Notes under the pieces: generated by a model
The model's input: only the letters and a program-made list of their open reading frames with translations
Told to the model about the DNA's origin: nothing
Databases searched by the model: none
Position numbers and translations under genes: made by a program
NCBI GenBank assembly: GCA_013815685.1
Contig: JACDFR010000008.1
Location: 36,776 to 100,775 of the forward strand
Direction of reading: 5' to 3'
Length of the DNA stretch: 64,000 bases
Source: Ramlibacter sp.
Lineage (GTDB): Bacteria > Pseudomonadota > Gammaproteobacteria > Burkholderiales > Burkholderiaceae_C
Part shown: positions 9,241 to 18,027 of the stretch, piece after piece
How positions within the stretch are numbered: position 1 is the first letter of the stretch
How the letters are laid out: each line of letters begins with the position of its first letter

Positions 9241-10865
9241 CAGCCAATGCTAACAAGCTCGGCAGATCGACGCTTTCTGGCGTCCAGGGCCTGGGCCAGC
9301 TTGTGTTCCAGCGGCAGCGGCTCGCCATGCAGCCGTGCCGCCAGCAACTCGGCGCACAGTGGCGCGAAGGTCAGGCCGCGCGAGCCCATCGCGGTGCTGA
9401 CCCAAAGGCCGCGAGCCAGCTCCGCGAGCAGCGGCCGCCGGTCCGTGGTGGCGCAGCGCACACCGGTCCAGGCGTGGACTGCGCCCGCCGCGAACTGCGG
9501 CGCCAGCTGCCGGGCGATCTCGGGCGCCAAGGCGGCCAAACGCGCAAGGTTTGCAGAGTGGTCCGCCGCACGCGATTCAAGGCCGGTGTCGTCGCGGTCA
9601 TAAGTCGAGCCGGTGAGCCACACGGGGCGACCTTGCAAGGGAACCGCAGGGATGAAGTGGCCGTTGCCCTTGAGGGGAAAGGCCGGCAGCTCCAGCGCGG
9701 CATCGTGGAGCGCCCACGAGACCTGGCCCCGCACCGGGCTTAGCGCAATGCCGTCGTCCAGCAACGCGCTGGACGCATGTGCTGCCGCCACGACAACCAG
9801 CCGCGCGCTTGTGATGCGCTGGCCTTGCGCATCCCACAGCTGCCAGCCTTCTTCGAGTCTTTCAAGACGGCCGACGCGAGTGGACCCGCGCCACTCAATG
9901 CCGGGCCGTGCCAGCCAGGCTCGGACCAGCGTCGCGGGCTTGATCCACGCGGCCTGCTCATGCCAGAGATCGAATCCGTCGCGCTTTTCCATGGCCCCGC
10001 TGAGCTGCCAATCGCCTTCGTGCAGCAAGGCCTTGGCCTGCTGCAGCGTCAGGCGCACCCCGCAACGCGAAAGCCGGGAGAGCAGGTTGTCGTCCGGCGA
10101 GTGGTTCGGGGCCAGCAGCCCGGCCGGCAGGCCGGAAGCGGCTGCGGCCGGCGTGTCCGCTGCGTCAAGTACGGTCACTCGCCAGCCGCGCCGCGCCAGG
10201 CTTGCGGCTACCGAAGCGCCCGCCAGCCCGGAGCCGATCACCGCGCAATGGCCTGGCGTGACGGCACTTTCCGTGCGACGGGCCTTGGGCTCCCAGGCCG
10301 GCGAAAAGAAGCCCCCTGCCCGCCGGAGGGAAAAACCGCACTGGACGAGGTGCCCGCGCATGTCGCCCGCGAGCGATTCGCCGGCAATGCCCGTTCCGCG
10401 CCTGCAGTGCCGGGCCAGGGCCTTGAGCGTGTGCAGGTCCCATGCCTGCGCTGCGAGAAACACGGAATCGGCAGTGAAGGGTTCCTTGCGAAGCGCATGT
10501 CGCACATCCCGCACATGCAGCGTGAGCAGAACGTGCCCTTCCTCGAACACCAGGCGATGGACGCCTGGCAGCAGCGCGGACCATTGCGTGGCCAATTCCC
10601 GGGTGAGGGACACGAGTTCCGGACAGGCCGGGGTGCTGCGCAGCAGGTCTTCAGCCGTCACCGGCGCGGCATCGATAGCGACGTAGTGCAGCAGGCGAGG
10701 GCGCTGGGAATCCTGCTTCCAGGCTAGCCAAGCCGCCAGGAAGTTCAGCCCGGCCCCGAAGCCGGTTTCGAGGATGCGCCACTGCGGCTGGCCCGCCCAG
10801 GCGCCGGGCAAGCCGCACCCGCCCAGGAAGAGATGGCGGGCTTGTTCAAGCCCGCGAGCATTCAT
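9240..10865 (-). CDS. mnmC: MnmC-like tRNA modification protein with degenerate methyltransferase half
   Basis: 541 residues against about 630-670 for bifunctional MnmC, which finishes the mnm5s2U wobble modification. The C-terminal oxidase half looks intact: [20 protein letters not shown] (FAD, about 210-230), [12 protein letters not shown] and the [11 protein letters not shown] end motif. The N-terminal methyltransferase half keeps [14 protein letters not shown] (SAM, residues 31-44) but lacks the usual first 25-35 residues. Around residues 137-142 the catalytic D-G-F-x-P-x-x-N-P motif is replaced by LAAQAW, and the conserved ATWTVAR-like segment is altered. The ATG overlaps the yggX stop as ATGA. 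The oxidase is probably active and the methyltransferase probably not. Confidence 0.85.
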   Translation of the reverse strand: MNARGLEQARHLFLGGCGLPGAWAGQPQWRILETGFGAGLNFLAAWLAWKQDSQRPRLLHYVAIDAAPVTAEDLLRSTPACPELVSLTRELATQWSALLPGVHRLVFEEGHVLLTLHVRDVRHALRKEPFTADSVFLAAQAWDLHTLKALARHCRRGTGIAGESLAGDMRGHLVQCGFSLRRAGGFFSPAWEPKARRTESAVTPGHCAVIGSGLAGASVAASLARRGWRVTVLDAADTPAAAASGLPAGLLAPNHSPDDNLLSRLSRCGVRLTLQQAKALLHEGDWQLSGAMEKRDGFDLWHEQAAWIKPATLVRAWLARPGIEWRGSTRVGRLERLEEGWQLWDAQGQRITSARLVVVAAAHASSALLDDGIALSPVRGQVSWALHDAALELPAFPLKGNGHFIPAVPLQGRPVWLTGSTYDRDDTGLESRAADHSANLARLAALAPEIARQLAPQFAAGAVHAWTGVRCATTDRRPLLAELARGLWVSTAMGSRGLTFAPLCAELLAARLHGEPLPLEHKLAQALDARKRRSAELVSIG

Positions 10866-11134
10866 TCGCTGGGTGGCACATAGCCCTGGGCCACATCGGC
10901 GCCGGAGCCGAAGAAATGGTTCTCCATCTGCCGGGCCAGGTATTGGCGGGCGCGCGCATCTGCCAGGTTGAGGCGGTTTTCATTGACCAGCATGGTCTGC
11001 TGCTTGAGCCAGGCGGCCCAGGCCTCCTTGCTCACGCTCGCATAGATGCGCTTGCCGAGCTCACCCGGATAGGGAGGGAAATCGAGCCCTTCGGCTTCTT
11101 TGCCGAGCTTGATGCATTGGACGGTACGGGCCAT
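10862..11134 (-). CDS. yggX: Fe(2+)-trafficking / oxidative damage protection protein YggX
   Basis: 90-residue YggX family protein, the normal length. The conserved start [18 protein letters not shown] with its single Cys7, [20 protein letters not shown] and NENRLNLAD are all present. The family is linked to protection of labile iron-sulfur clusters, and its gene is often next to mutY elsewhere. Here it is the first gene of a unit with mnmC and the FAD monooxygenase. Confidence 0.93.
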   Translation of the reverse strand: MARTVQCIKLGKEAEGLDFPPYPGELGKRIYASVSKEAWAAWLKQQTMLVNENRLNLADARARQYLARQMENHFFGSGADVAQGYVPPSE

Positions 11135-11263
11135 GGAGACGCCTCTTGGGATGGTTTGGCAATAAGCTTGTTCGAATAAACAAGTGAAAACTAAGTCGTT
11201 CCAGTTTCGAAGCGGGACTTACAGAATCGGCCTGTCGATGTTCAGGAAGCCCCAAAGAAACTT

Positions 11264-11455
11264 ATGAACCTGCGCCGCGACTTTATCAAGATTCCGCTGG
11301 CATCTGCCCTGGCGGGTGCCTTGACCCTGGCGGCATTGCCGTCCACGGCCCAGCAACCGGTCACGCTGCTGAACGCGTCCTATGACCCAACGCGCGGCTG
11401 GAGCGGCGCTCAGCCATCGGACGCTGAGCCGTTCTACCGCTTGGCGCGCGGGTGA
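11264..11455 (+). pseudogene. truncated sulfate-binding protein (Sbp/CysP) remnant
   Basis: The 63-codon frame starts MNLRRDFIKIPLASALAG, a signal peptide ending near PSTAQQ, followed by PVTLLNASYDPTR. This matches the start of periplasmic sulfate-binding proteins, which continue with an EL-Y-x-DYN-like stretch for roughly 300 more residues. After Arg44 the similarity stops and the frame ends at a TGA 18 bp before the convergent glgA end. The rest of the gene and its permease genes are absent, so this is a deletion remnant. It could still be translated as a short exported peptide. Confidence 0.75.
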
Positions 11456-11473
11456 AGGGCTCGGCTGCCCCAG

Positions 11474-12937
11474 CTAGCCCTGCGCAGAATCGATGGCGCG
11501 CTGGTAGACCTCGAGGTAGCGTGCCGCGCTTTCGGTCCAGGCGAACGAGCGGCCCATGCCGTTTCGCTGGAGTTGCCGCCACGCCGGCGGATCGCGCCAG
11601 GCAGTCATCGCGCGGCCTACAGCCTGCTCGAGTCCCGCCGTATTCTGTGAGCGCATCACGAAGCCGGTGCCGGTCCCCGGCTGAGTTGTGGCGTCCACGA
11701 CGGAGTCGGCCAGCCCGCCTGTGGCCGTGACGATCGGCGGCGTGCCGTAGGCCTGGCTGTACATCTGGTTCAGCCCGCAAGGCTCGAAGCGCGAGGGCAT
11801 CAGGAAGCAGTCGGCCCCGGCCTCGATCTGGTGGGCCAGCGCTTCGTCGAAGCCCAAGGTGAGCGAAACGGCAGCCGGATGGACATGCGCCGCCGCGAGC
11901 AGCGCGTCCTGCAGCGCAGGCTCACCCTGGCCCAGCACCACCAGCTGCCCGCCGCTAGCCAGCGTTGCATCCAGTACGCCCAGCACCAGGTCTATTCCTT
12001 TCTGTGAAGTCAGGCGGCTGACGAGCCCAAAGAGCATCGCCCTCGGGTCCACCGAAAGCCCGCAGCGTTGCTGCAGCGCCGCCTTGTTCAACGCCTTGCC
12101 TGCGAGATCGGCTGCGCTGTAGCGGTGGGGAATGAGCTGATCCGTTGCGGGATTCCACAACTGGGTGTCGATCCCGTTGAGGATGCCCGTCAAGCGATCG
12201 GCCTTGGTCCGCAACACGCCCTGCAGGCCGACACCAAAAGCGTCGGTCTGGATCTCCCTCGCGTAGGTCGGGCTCACGGTGGTGATGGCGTCGGCGAACT
12301 GCAGGCCGGCCTTGAGCATGGACAGCTGGCCCCAGAACTCCACGCCTTCGATGCCCCGCCAGTGGCCGGGAATGCCGACCAGGTCGGCGGTGTCCATGGG
12401 AAAGACGCCCTGGAAAGCCAGGTTGTGGATGGTCATCACGCTGGCTGCGGCCGGCTCGTGCGGCGCCGGAGACCGGGCCTGCGCCAGGTACAGCGGCGCC
12501 AGGCCGCAGGGCCAGTCGTTGGCGTGTACCACATCCGCCCGCCATCGAGGGCATGGGCTCGCGCTGGTGCCCAGCGCGGCGCCGATGCGGCAGAGAAAGC
12601 CGAAGCGCCGCGCGGTGTCGTGATGATCGCGCCCCGTGGCGTCCACATAAGGGCCACCCGCGCGGTCGTAGAGTTCGGGACAGGAGAGCAGCAGCAGGGT
12701 GACACCGTTGCCGGCTTCCACCTGCAACAGTTGCGCGCGGGGCCATTGGCCGTGGGCGGGGATCTCCACGGCGATGCCCGCGCCGCCGCTCACCTGCATC
12801 CCGCTGTAGGCCGGCATGAGCACACGGACCTCGTGGCCCTGCGCCGCCAGCGTGGCAGGCAATGCGCCGCTGACGTCGCCCAGCCCGCCGGTCTTGACGT
12901 AGGGCGCGCACTCCGGCGTGACGAACAGAATCTTCAT
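11474..12937 (-). CDS. glgA: glycogen synthase GlgA
   Basis: 487-residue GT5 glycogen synthase that adds glucose from ADP-glucose to alpha-1,4-glucan. Visible are MKILFVTPECAPYVKTGGLGDV with the KxGGL nucleotide-sugar motif at about residues 15-19, the central LTGILNGIDTQLWNP, and the C-terminal MPSRFEPCGLNQMYSQAYG and ATGGLADSV signatures. Length matches the family (about 480). The ATG overlaps the malQ/treY stop as ATGA. It is the last gene of the six-gene glycogen/trehalose operon. Confidence 0.95.
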   Translation of the reverse strand: MKILFVTPECAPYVKTGGLGDVSGALPATLAAQGHEVRVLMPAYSGMQVSGGAGIAVEIPAHGQWPRAQLLQVEAGNGVTLLLLSCPELYDRAGGPYVDATGRDHHDTARRFGFLCRIGAALGTSASPCPRWRADVVHANDWPCGLAPLYLAQARSPAPHEPAAASVMTIHNLAFQGVFPMDTADLVGIPGHWRGIEGVEFWGQLSMLKAGLQFADAITTVSPTYAREIQTDAFGVGLQGVLRTKADRLTGILNGIDTQLWNPATDQLIPHRYSAADLAGKALNKAALQQRCGLSVDPRAMLFGLVSRLTSQKGIDLVLGVLDATLASGGQLVVLGQGEPALQDALLAAAHVHPAAVSLTLGFDEALAHQIEAGADCFLMPSRFEPCGLNQMYSQAYGTPPIVTATGGLADSVVDATTQPGTGTGFVMRSQNTAGLEQAVGRAMTAWRDPPAWRQLQRNGMGRSFAWTESAARYLEVYQRAIDSAQG

Positions 12938-15900
12938 GGGTGGGGGCCTCCTTCTGCGGGTACCAGCACGGCGAAGGGCAGGCCGCAGGCAGTGGCAAAT
13001 ACGTTCGTCAGGTCCAGCTCGGCGTCTTGCGCAGCCTGCACCTCGCGGCCGGTCATCCAGTTGCGCCAGCCCTGTCGGCGGTTCAGGATCGGCTGGTCGC
13101 CCACCATGCTCACGCCGTTTCCCTGCCACAAGCCGGGGGCCCATCGTGCATCGTCGCCGCCGCAGAGCGTGTAGGCCAGGCGCGCCACAACGACCAGCAC
13201 CGCCTGGCCCCCCCGATGGCGTGCGTAGGCGACGGCATGCTCCGCAGCCGGCCCGGCGACGGGCAGGGGCTGGTAAGCGCCGTCGCGGAACAGCTCGGGC
13301 CAGGCGCGCCGCAACTGCAGCAGCCGCCATGTCACCAGCTGCTTCAGGCGCCCGTCGGCGATGCCGGCATGCAGGTGCGCCCATTGCGTGCCGGACGGCG
13401 GGCCGCCGGCACACAGCGCCGCGACCGCCTCCAGCTGCGAAGCCATGGCGCCGAAGTCCACCGGCCGGCGATTGTCCGGGTCCACCAGGCTGAAGTTCCA
13501 CTGCTCGCAGCCCTGGTAGATGTCAGGCACGCCGGGAACGGTGAGCTTGAGCGCCAGCTGGCCCAGGCTGTTGCGAAATCCGAACGGCGCGAGCCGCGCC
13601 GTGAGCCTGTCGAGCTCGTCGACGAAAGGGTTGGGTTGCCCGGGCCGAAGCAATGCGTCGATGTAGCGGGCAAGCGCTTCTTCGTACGCCGGAACGGGGC
13701 ATGTCCAGTTGGTGTGCTTCTTGGCCTCGCGCACGGCCTTGCGCATGTAGGCCTGCACGCGCTGGCGCAAGCTGTCACGCTCCCTGTCGCCGGGCGGCTT
13801 GGCCGGCCACATGCCCGCCAAGGTCTGGAACAGGAGCCAGATGTCGTTGCGGCCGGGCGCCGGGCCCGCGTCCGTCTGGATCAGGTAGCGCTCGCCCAGG
13901 CCGGTGAAGCGCTGCAGGCTCTCCTCCCACAAGGCCGGGTCTTCGCAGAGCACGTTGATCCTTGCGCGAAGATCCTCGGCGCGCTTGCTGTCGTGGGTGG
14001 AGGTCGCGAGCATGGAATGCGGGCGGAACCGCGCGCGCGACTGGTTGGCCGCGTGGAACGCCGCCGGCGAAGTGCCGAAGCGCCGGGGGTCGCTGCCCAC
14101 TTCGTTGAGCGAGGCCAGGCGCAGGTAACGATAAAAGGCGGTGTCCTCGACACCCTTGGCCATCACCGGCGCGGTGAACTGCTGCCAGCGGGCGAGGAAG
14201 CGCGACCGCTGTGCGGCCGGCGCCCCGGCTGCCTCGCCTTCGCCGAGGAGGACGTCGCGCAGCTGGTCGAGCACCGCGGCTTCCGCGCCGCCCAAACGGC
14301 GCTTGGCCGCGGCCACGGCCCAGTCGATGTGCTGCCGGTCGCTCGCACTGGGCGGCTCGCCGGCGCGAAGGTAGGTGCGGTACACCGGGAAGGCCGCGGC
14401 CACTTCGGCAAGGGCGACCCGCAGACGCGGGCGGGTGAAATCGCGAGTGCGGCGGTTCAGCCGGGTGATCTGGTAGATCGCATCGGCCAACCAGCGCAAC
14501 TCGCTGAACAGCGCCGTGTAGATGATGATCTTCTTGCAGCGGTAGGCGATCTCGTCGAAGCTTTCCGCCTGGCCGCTGAAGCCGTGATAGAGACGGTCGA
14601 CCAGTTCCTCCCGGCTGCCGTCGACGAACAGGCCGTTGACGAGGCTGCCGAAGCGGTAGCCGGTATCGCCGTGAACAGGCCAGCCTTCGGGCAGCGCTTC
14701 GTGCTCGGCCAGGATCTTTTCGACGACCAGGAACAGGGAGCGCGGTGCATGGCCCGCGACCTCGGATTGCCGGGCGTAATGGGCCTGCAAGCGCTCGAAG
14801 TACTGCTGCGGGTCGCTCAGGCCGTCCGGATGGTCGATGCGCAGGCCCACCAGCCGGCCGGCCTGGAGCCACCGCAGCACCAGTCGATGGGTGGCCTCGA
14901 AGACACCGGGTTGCTCCATCTTCAGGCCGGCGAGCGTGTTCACGTCGAAGAAGCGGCGGTAGTTGACATCGTCGCTGGCGACTCGCCAGTTGGCCAGCCG
15001 GTAGGCCTGACGGCCGATCAGGCGGTCCAGGTCGTCAAAGCTGGCCGGGTCGCCGGCGTTTCCGTTCAGGCGCTTGAGGCACACCTCGAGCCAGTTCGCC
15101 AGCCATTCGTGCTTGCGCACGAGTCGGGCCAGATTCCCCTTGTACACGGCGGCGTCGCGGCAGCGCGCCCGGCGCGAAGCTTCAGCGAGGGTGCCCCGCC
15201 CCGGCAGGCGCGCAAAGGCATCGAGCAGCGACGCGACCTGCGCCTGGTCATCGCCCTGGCCGTCGCCGCCCGCGGCGGGGGCGGGCAGTGCGCGGAAGAT
15301 GTCGCAATAGTGCGACGGATCGATGGGAAAGCGGTGGCCGTAATAGCGCAGGAAGAACTCGCCGCCGTCCGGCTCGAAGCTCAACTGGATCGCGCCCGCT
15401 TCGAGCACGCGGCCGTACTGGTCGCCCAGGACGGGAAGCAGCACCCGGCCCGCCATCTCGGCCGCTGCGGGAGACCACTCGATGTCAAAGGCGGCGGCGT
15501 GGGCCGACGCCGCCCCATGCTCCAGCACGTCGAGCCACCAGGCGTTGTCGGCCTCCAGCACGCCCATGTGGTTGGGCACCACGTCCAATATCTGGCCCAT
15601 GCCGTGGCGGCGCAGTGCATCGCAAAGCCGCCGGTGCGCCGCTTCATCGCCGACTTCGGGATTGAGCGCATTGTGGTCCACGATGTCATAGCCATGCGTG
15701 CTGCCCGGGCGCGCCCGCAGATAGGGGGAGCTGTAGAGATGGCTGATGCCCAGCGCGTGAAGGTAGGGCACCGCGCCGGCGACATGGTCGAAATCGCAAT
15801 CCTTGTGGAACTGGACCCGGTAGGTCGCGACGGGCACGCTCGCGCTGGACAGGGGGGCGAGTGCCGGGGCCGCCTCATCCACCGGGGCCGGTCCGCTGCG

Positions 15901-18027
15901 CTCGGCGCGCAGCACGGCGGCGAGCGAGGTGAAACGCGGGTCGCTCGCCAGGTCGTCCACAGAGAGCGCGAGCTTGCGCCGCCAGTTGGGGAACCTGTCT
16001 TCGGTGGTGCCGGGCACGTTGACCTGCAGCAGCTGGCCCGTCACGTCTTCGAGCTGCACCCCTACCAGCAGGCAGGGGGTGCGAGCCAGATACGCGTAGA
16101 CGGCATCCACGAACGCCGGGGTGGCATCGGGCACCGAGGTCGGCTGGGCGGTCGCCCCTTCCGGCAGCAGCGACTCGTGCTGGAGCGCCAGCAGCAGGCG
16201 GGCGCGGTCCTGGGCGCGGTCGAGGACCTGTTGTTCTCGCGCCGCCTCGTCGGGGTACAGCTGCAGGCGGGCGGCCAGTTCGAGATCTTCGCCTTGCCAG
16301 AAGCCGCGCAAGGTGGGCAGGTCGTGCGTGCTGACCACCGCCAGCGCCTGAGGCTGCCATTGCGATGGCGGGCGAAAGGCGCCGTCGGGCAAGCGCTCGA
16401 ACAGCAGGGGCCGGTAAGACAGCAGGCTGCGCTCGCCCATGGCCTCGCGCATCCGCGGTGCGACATTGCCCAGGTCCTCGCCGATGACCATGCACCGGTG
16501 GCGATGGCTCTCCAGCGTCAGGATGCCCAGCAGCGCCTCGAGCGGGTAGCGGACATACGTGCCGCCCTGGTCGCTGGTCCAGAACAGCCGCATGAGGCCC
16601 ATGACATGATCCAGCCGCAGTGCGCCGCTATACCGCATATTGGCGCGCAGCGTCTCGATGAAGGGGGCGAAGCGTGCCGCCTCCAGGCTCACGGGGTTGA
16701 GCGGGGGCAGTCCCCAATCCTGCCCCAGTGCGCTGAGCGGGTCGGGCGGCGCGCCCACATGCATGCCCAGTGCGTACAGCTGCGGCTGGACCCAGGTTTC
16801 CGCGCCGCCTTCGTTGGCACCGACAGCCAGGTCGCAGTACAGGCCCAGTCCCATACCTCGGGTGCGGGCGAAACGCTGGACCGACTCCAGCTGCAGCTCG
16901 GCCAGCCATTGCAGCCACAACCTGAACCGAACGGCGGATGCGTGCTCGCGCTCGAACGCCCGGGCGCCCTCGCCGTTCGGGTCCTGGAATGCCGCAGGCC
17001 AGGCCGGCCATCCCCAGACGTTGGGGTCGGCCGCAAACAGGTGGGCCTGCAGCGCTTCGAACAGCGCATGGCGCCCCAGGGTGTCCTGCCGCTGGGCCAT
17101 GAAGCTCTCGAAATGCGTGCCGCGCGAGGTGTTGCGCCCGAGGTCGTGGCTCTCGAAATGCCGCCACAGCAGCGCCAGCACTTCTTCCTTGGCGGCAGCC
17201 ACGCCGGCGTAGTCCACCAGTTCCATTTCGCGCAGCTGGCGCAGCCGCTCCTGGAATGCCGCCGAATCCGCGTGCGCCAGGGCCGGATCGCAGCCGCTAG
17301 CGTCCAGGACAGCCTGGACGTCGATGTAGAGGGGGTTGAGCGCGTTGCGGCTGGAAGGGCTGTAGGGGCTGGCGACCTCGGGCCGATGCGCAAACAAGGC
17401 GTGCAGGGGGCTCAGGCCTATGAAGGACGCGCCTTGCCGCGCGGCGGTATCGACCAGCGGGCGCAGGTCGCCGAAGTCGCCGATGCCCCAATTGCGCGGC
17501 GAGCGCAGAGCGTACAGCTGGATGGTGCATCCCCACCACCGCTGGCCCTCGCGCAGTGCGGGTGCCAGCCAGCAGCGCTGCGGGGCGACGATCACCAGGC
17601 AGTATGCGGCGGGGTCGCTCTCCAGGCGCAGGCGCCAATAGCCCGGCTCGAGGTCGGGCGGCAGATCGATGGCGTGGTTGCCATGGACTGTTGCCGCGGT
17701 GCCCTGACGCGGCTGCGCGGGCTTTGGGACGTCCTCGGGTTCGAGCAGCCAGCGCGGCTGAAGGACGCCGCCGCCGCGCGCCGCCCATTCGATGTGTGCG
17801 ACATCGCCCTGGTGAACGACGTGAACGTTCGGCAGCGCCGCCGGAGGTGTCGGCTGCGCGCCCGCGCCAGGCTCGGGGTCGATGCCCATGGCGGACAGGG
17901 CGCGGCGCAGCAAGGCCGGCGAAACTGACTTCTCCTCGCCCCAGAAGCTGCTGTAGCGGACCGCTACACCGCAGCGCTCGGCCAGATCGGCGAGTCCGGG
18001 CGTCAGGTGCTCGGGGATTTCGTTCAT
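12934..18027 (-). CDS. fused 4-alpha-glucanotransferase (MalQ) / maltooligosyl trehalose synthase (TreY)
   Basis: One uninterrupted 1697-codon frame. Residues 1 to about 705 are a GH77 amylomaltase: YSPSSRNALNPLYIDV, the nucleophile segment LRLDHVMGLMRLFW, the acid/base EDLGNVAPRMREAM and STHDLPTL. After a short Ala/Pro linker, residues from about 730 are a GH13 TreY: VATYRVQFHKD, HLYSSPYLRARPGSTHGYD, LDVVPNHMG, GLRIDHPDGLSDP, VEKILAEHE and TSTHDSKRAEDLRAR. TreY converts the reducing end of maltodextrins to a trehalosyl unit, which TreZ (the preceding gene) releases. MalQ can regenerate chains from short maltodextrins, so fusion would couple recycling to trehalose production (inference). Start and stop overlap treZ and glgA as ATGA. 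Confidence 0.93.
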   Translation of the reverse strand: MNEIPEHLTPGLADLAERCGVAVRYSSFWGEEKSVSPALLRRALSAMGIDPEPGAGAQPTPPAALPNVHVVHQGDVAHIEWAARGGGVLQPRWLLEPEDVPKPAQPRQGTAATVHGNHAIDLPPDLEPGYWRLRLESDPAAYCLVIVAPQRCWLAPALREGQRWWGCTIQLYALRSPRNWGIGDFGDLRPLVDTAARQGASFIGLSPLHALFAHRPEVASPYSPSSRNALNPLYIDVQAVLDASGCDPALAHADSAAFQERLRQLREMELVDYAGVAAAKEEVLALLWRHFESHDLGRNTSRGTHFESFMAQRQDTLGRHALFEALQAHLFAADPNVWGWPAWPAAFQDPNGEGARAFEREHASAVRFRLWLQWLAELQLESVQRFARTRGMGLGLYCDLAVGANEGGAETWVQPQLYALGMHVGAPPDPLSALGQDWGLPPLNPVSLEAARFAPFIETLRANMRYSGALRLDHVMGLMRLFWTSDQGGTYVRYPLEALLGILTLESHRHRCMVIGEDLGNVAPRMREAMGERSLLSYRPLLFERLPDGAFRPPSQWQPQALAVVSTHDLPTLRGFWQGEDLELAARLQLYPDEAAREQQVLDRAQDRARLLLALQHESLLPEGATAQPTSVPDATPAFVDAVYAYLARTPCLLVGVQLEDVTGQLLQVNVPGTTEDRFPNWRRKLALSVDDLASDPRFTSLAAVLRAERSGPAPVDEAAPALAPLSSASVPVATYRVQFHKDCDFDHVAGAVPYLHALGISHLYSSPYLRARPGSTHGYDIVDHNALNPEVGDEAAHRRLCDALRRHGMGQILDVVPNHMGVLEADNAWWLDVLEHGAASAHAAAFDIEWSPAAAEMAGRVLLPVLGDQYGRVLEAGAIQLSFEPDGGEFFLRYYGHRFPIDPSHYCDIFRALPAPAAGGDGQGDDQAQVASLLDAFARLPGRGTLAEASRRARCRDAAVYKGNLARLVRKHEWLANWLEVCLKRLNGNAGDPASFDDLDRLIGRQAYRLANWRVASDDVNYRRFFDVNTLAGLKMEQPGVFEATHRLVLRWLQAGRLVGLRIDHPDGLSDPQQYFERLQAHYARQSEVAGHAPRSLFLVVEKILAEHEALPEGWPVHGDTGYRFGSLVNGLFVDGSREELVDRLYHGFSGQAESFDEIAYRCKKIIIYTALFSELRWLADAIYQITRLNRRTRDFTRPRLRVALAEVAAAFPVYRTYLRAGEPPSASDRQHIDWAVAAAKRRLGGAEAAVLDQLRDVLLGEGEAAGAPAAQRSRFLARWQQFTAPVMAKGVEDTAFYRYLRLASLNEVGSDPRRFGTSPAAFHAANQSRARFRPHSMLATSTHDSKRAEDLRARINVLCEDPALWEESLQRFTGLGERYLIQTDAGPAPGRNDIWLLFQTLAGMWPAKPPGDRERDSLRQRVQAYMRKAVREAKKHTNWTCPVPAYEEALARYIDALLRPGQPNPFVDELDRLTARLAPFGFRNSLGQLALKLTVPGVPDIYQGCEQWNFSLVDPDNRRPVDFGAMASQLEAVAALCAGGPPSGTQWAHLHAGIADGRLKQLVTWRLLQLRRAWPELFRDGAYQPLPVAGPAAEHAVAYARHRGGQAVLVVVARLAYTLCGGDDARWAPGLWQGNGVSMVGDQPILNRRQGWRNWMTGREVQAAQDAELDLTNVFATACGLPFAVLVPAEGGPHP

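Noticed and set aside
12940..17928. Very long plus-strand frame (1662 codons) opposite malQ/treY
   Set aside because: It is the antisense reading of a high-GC gene with strong third-position bias. The minus-strand frame has all catalytic motifs of two known enzymes.
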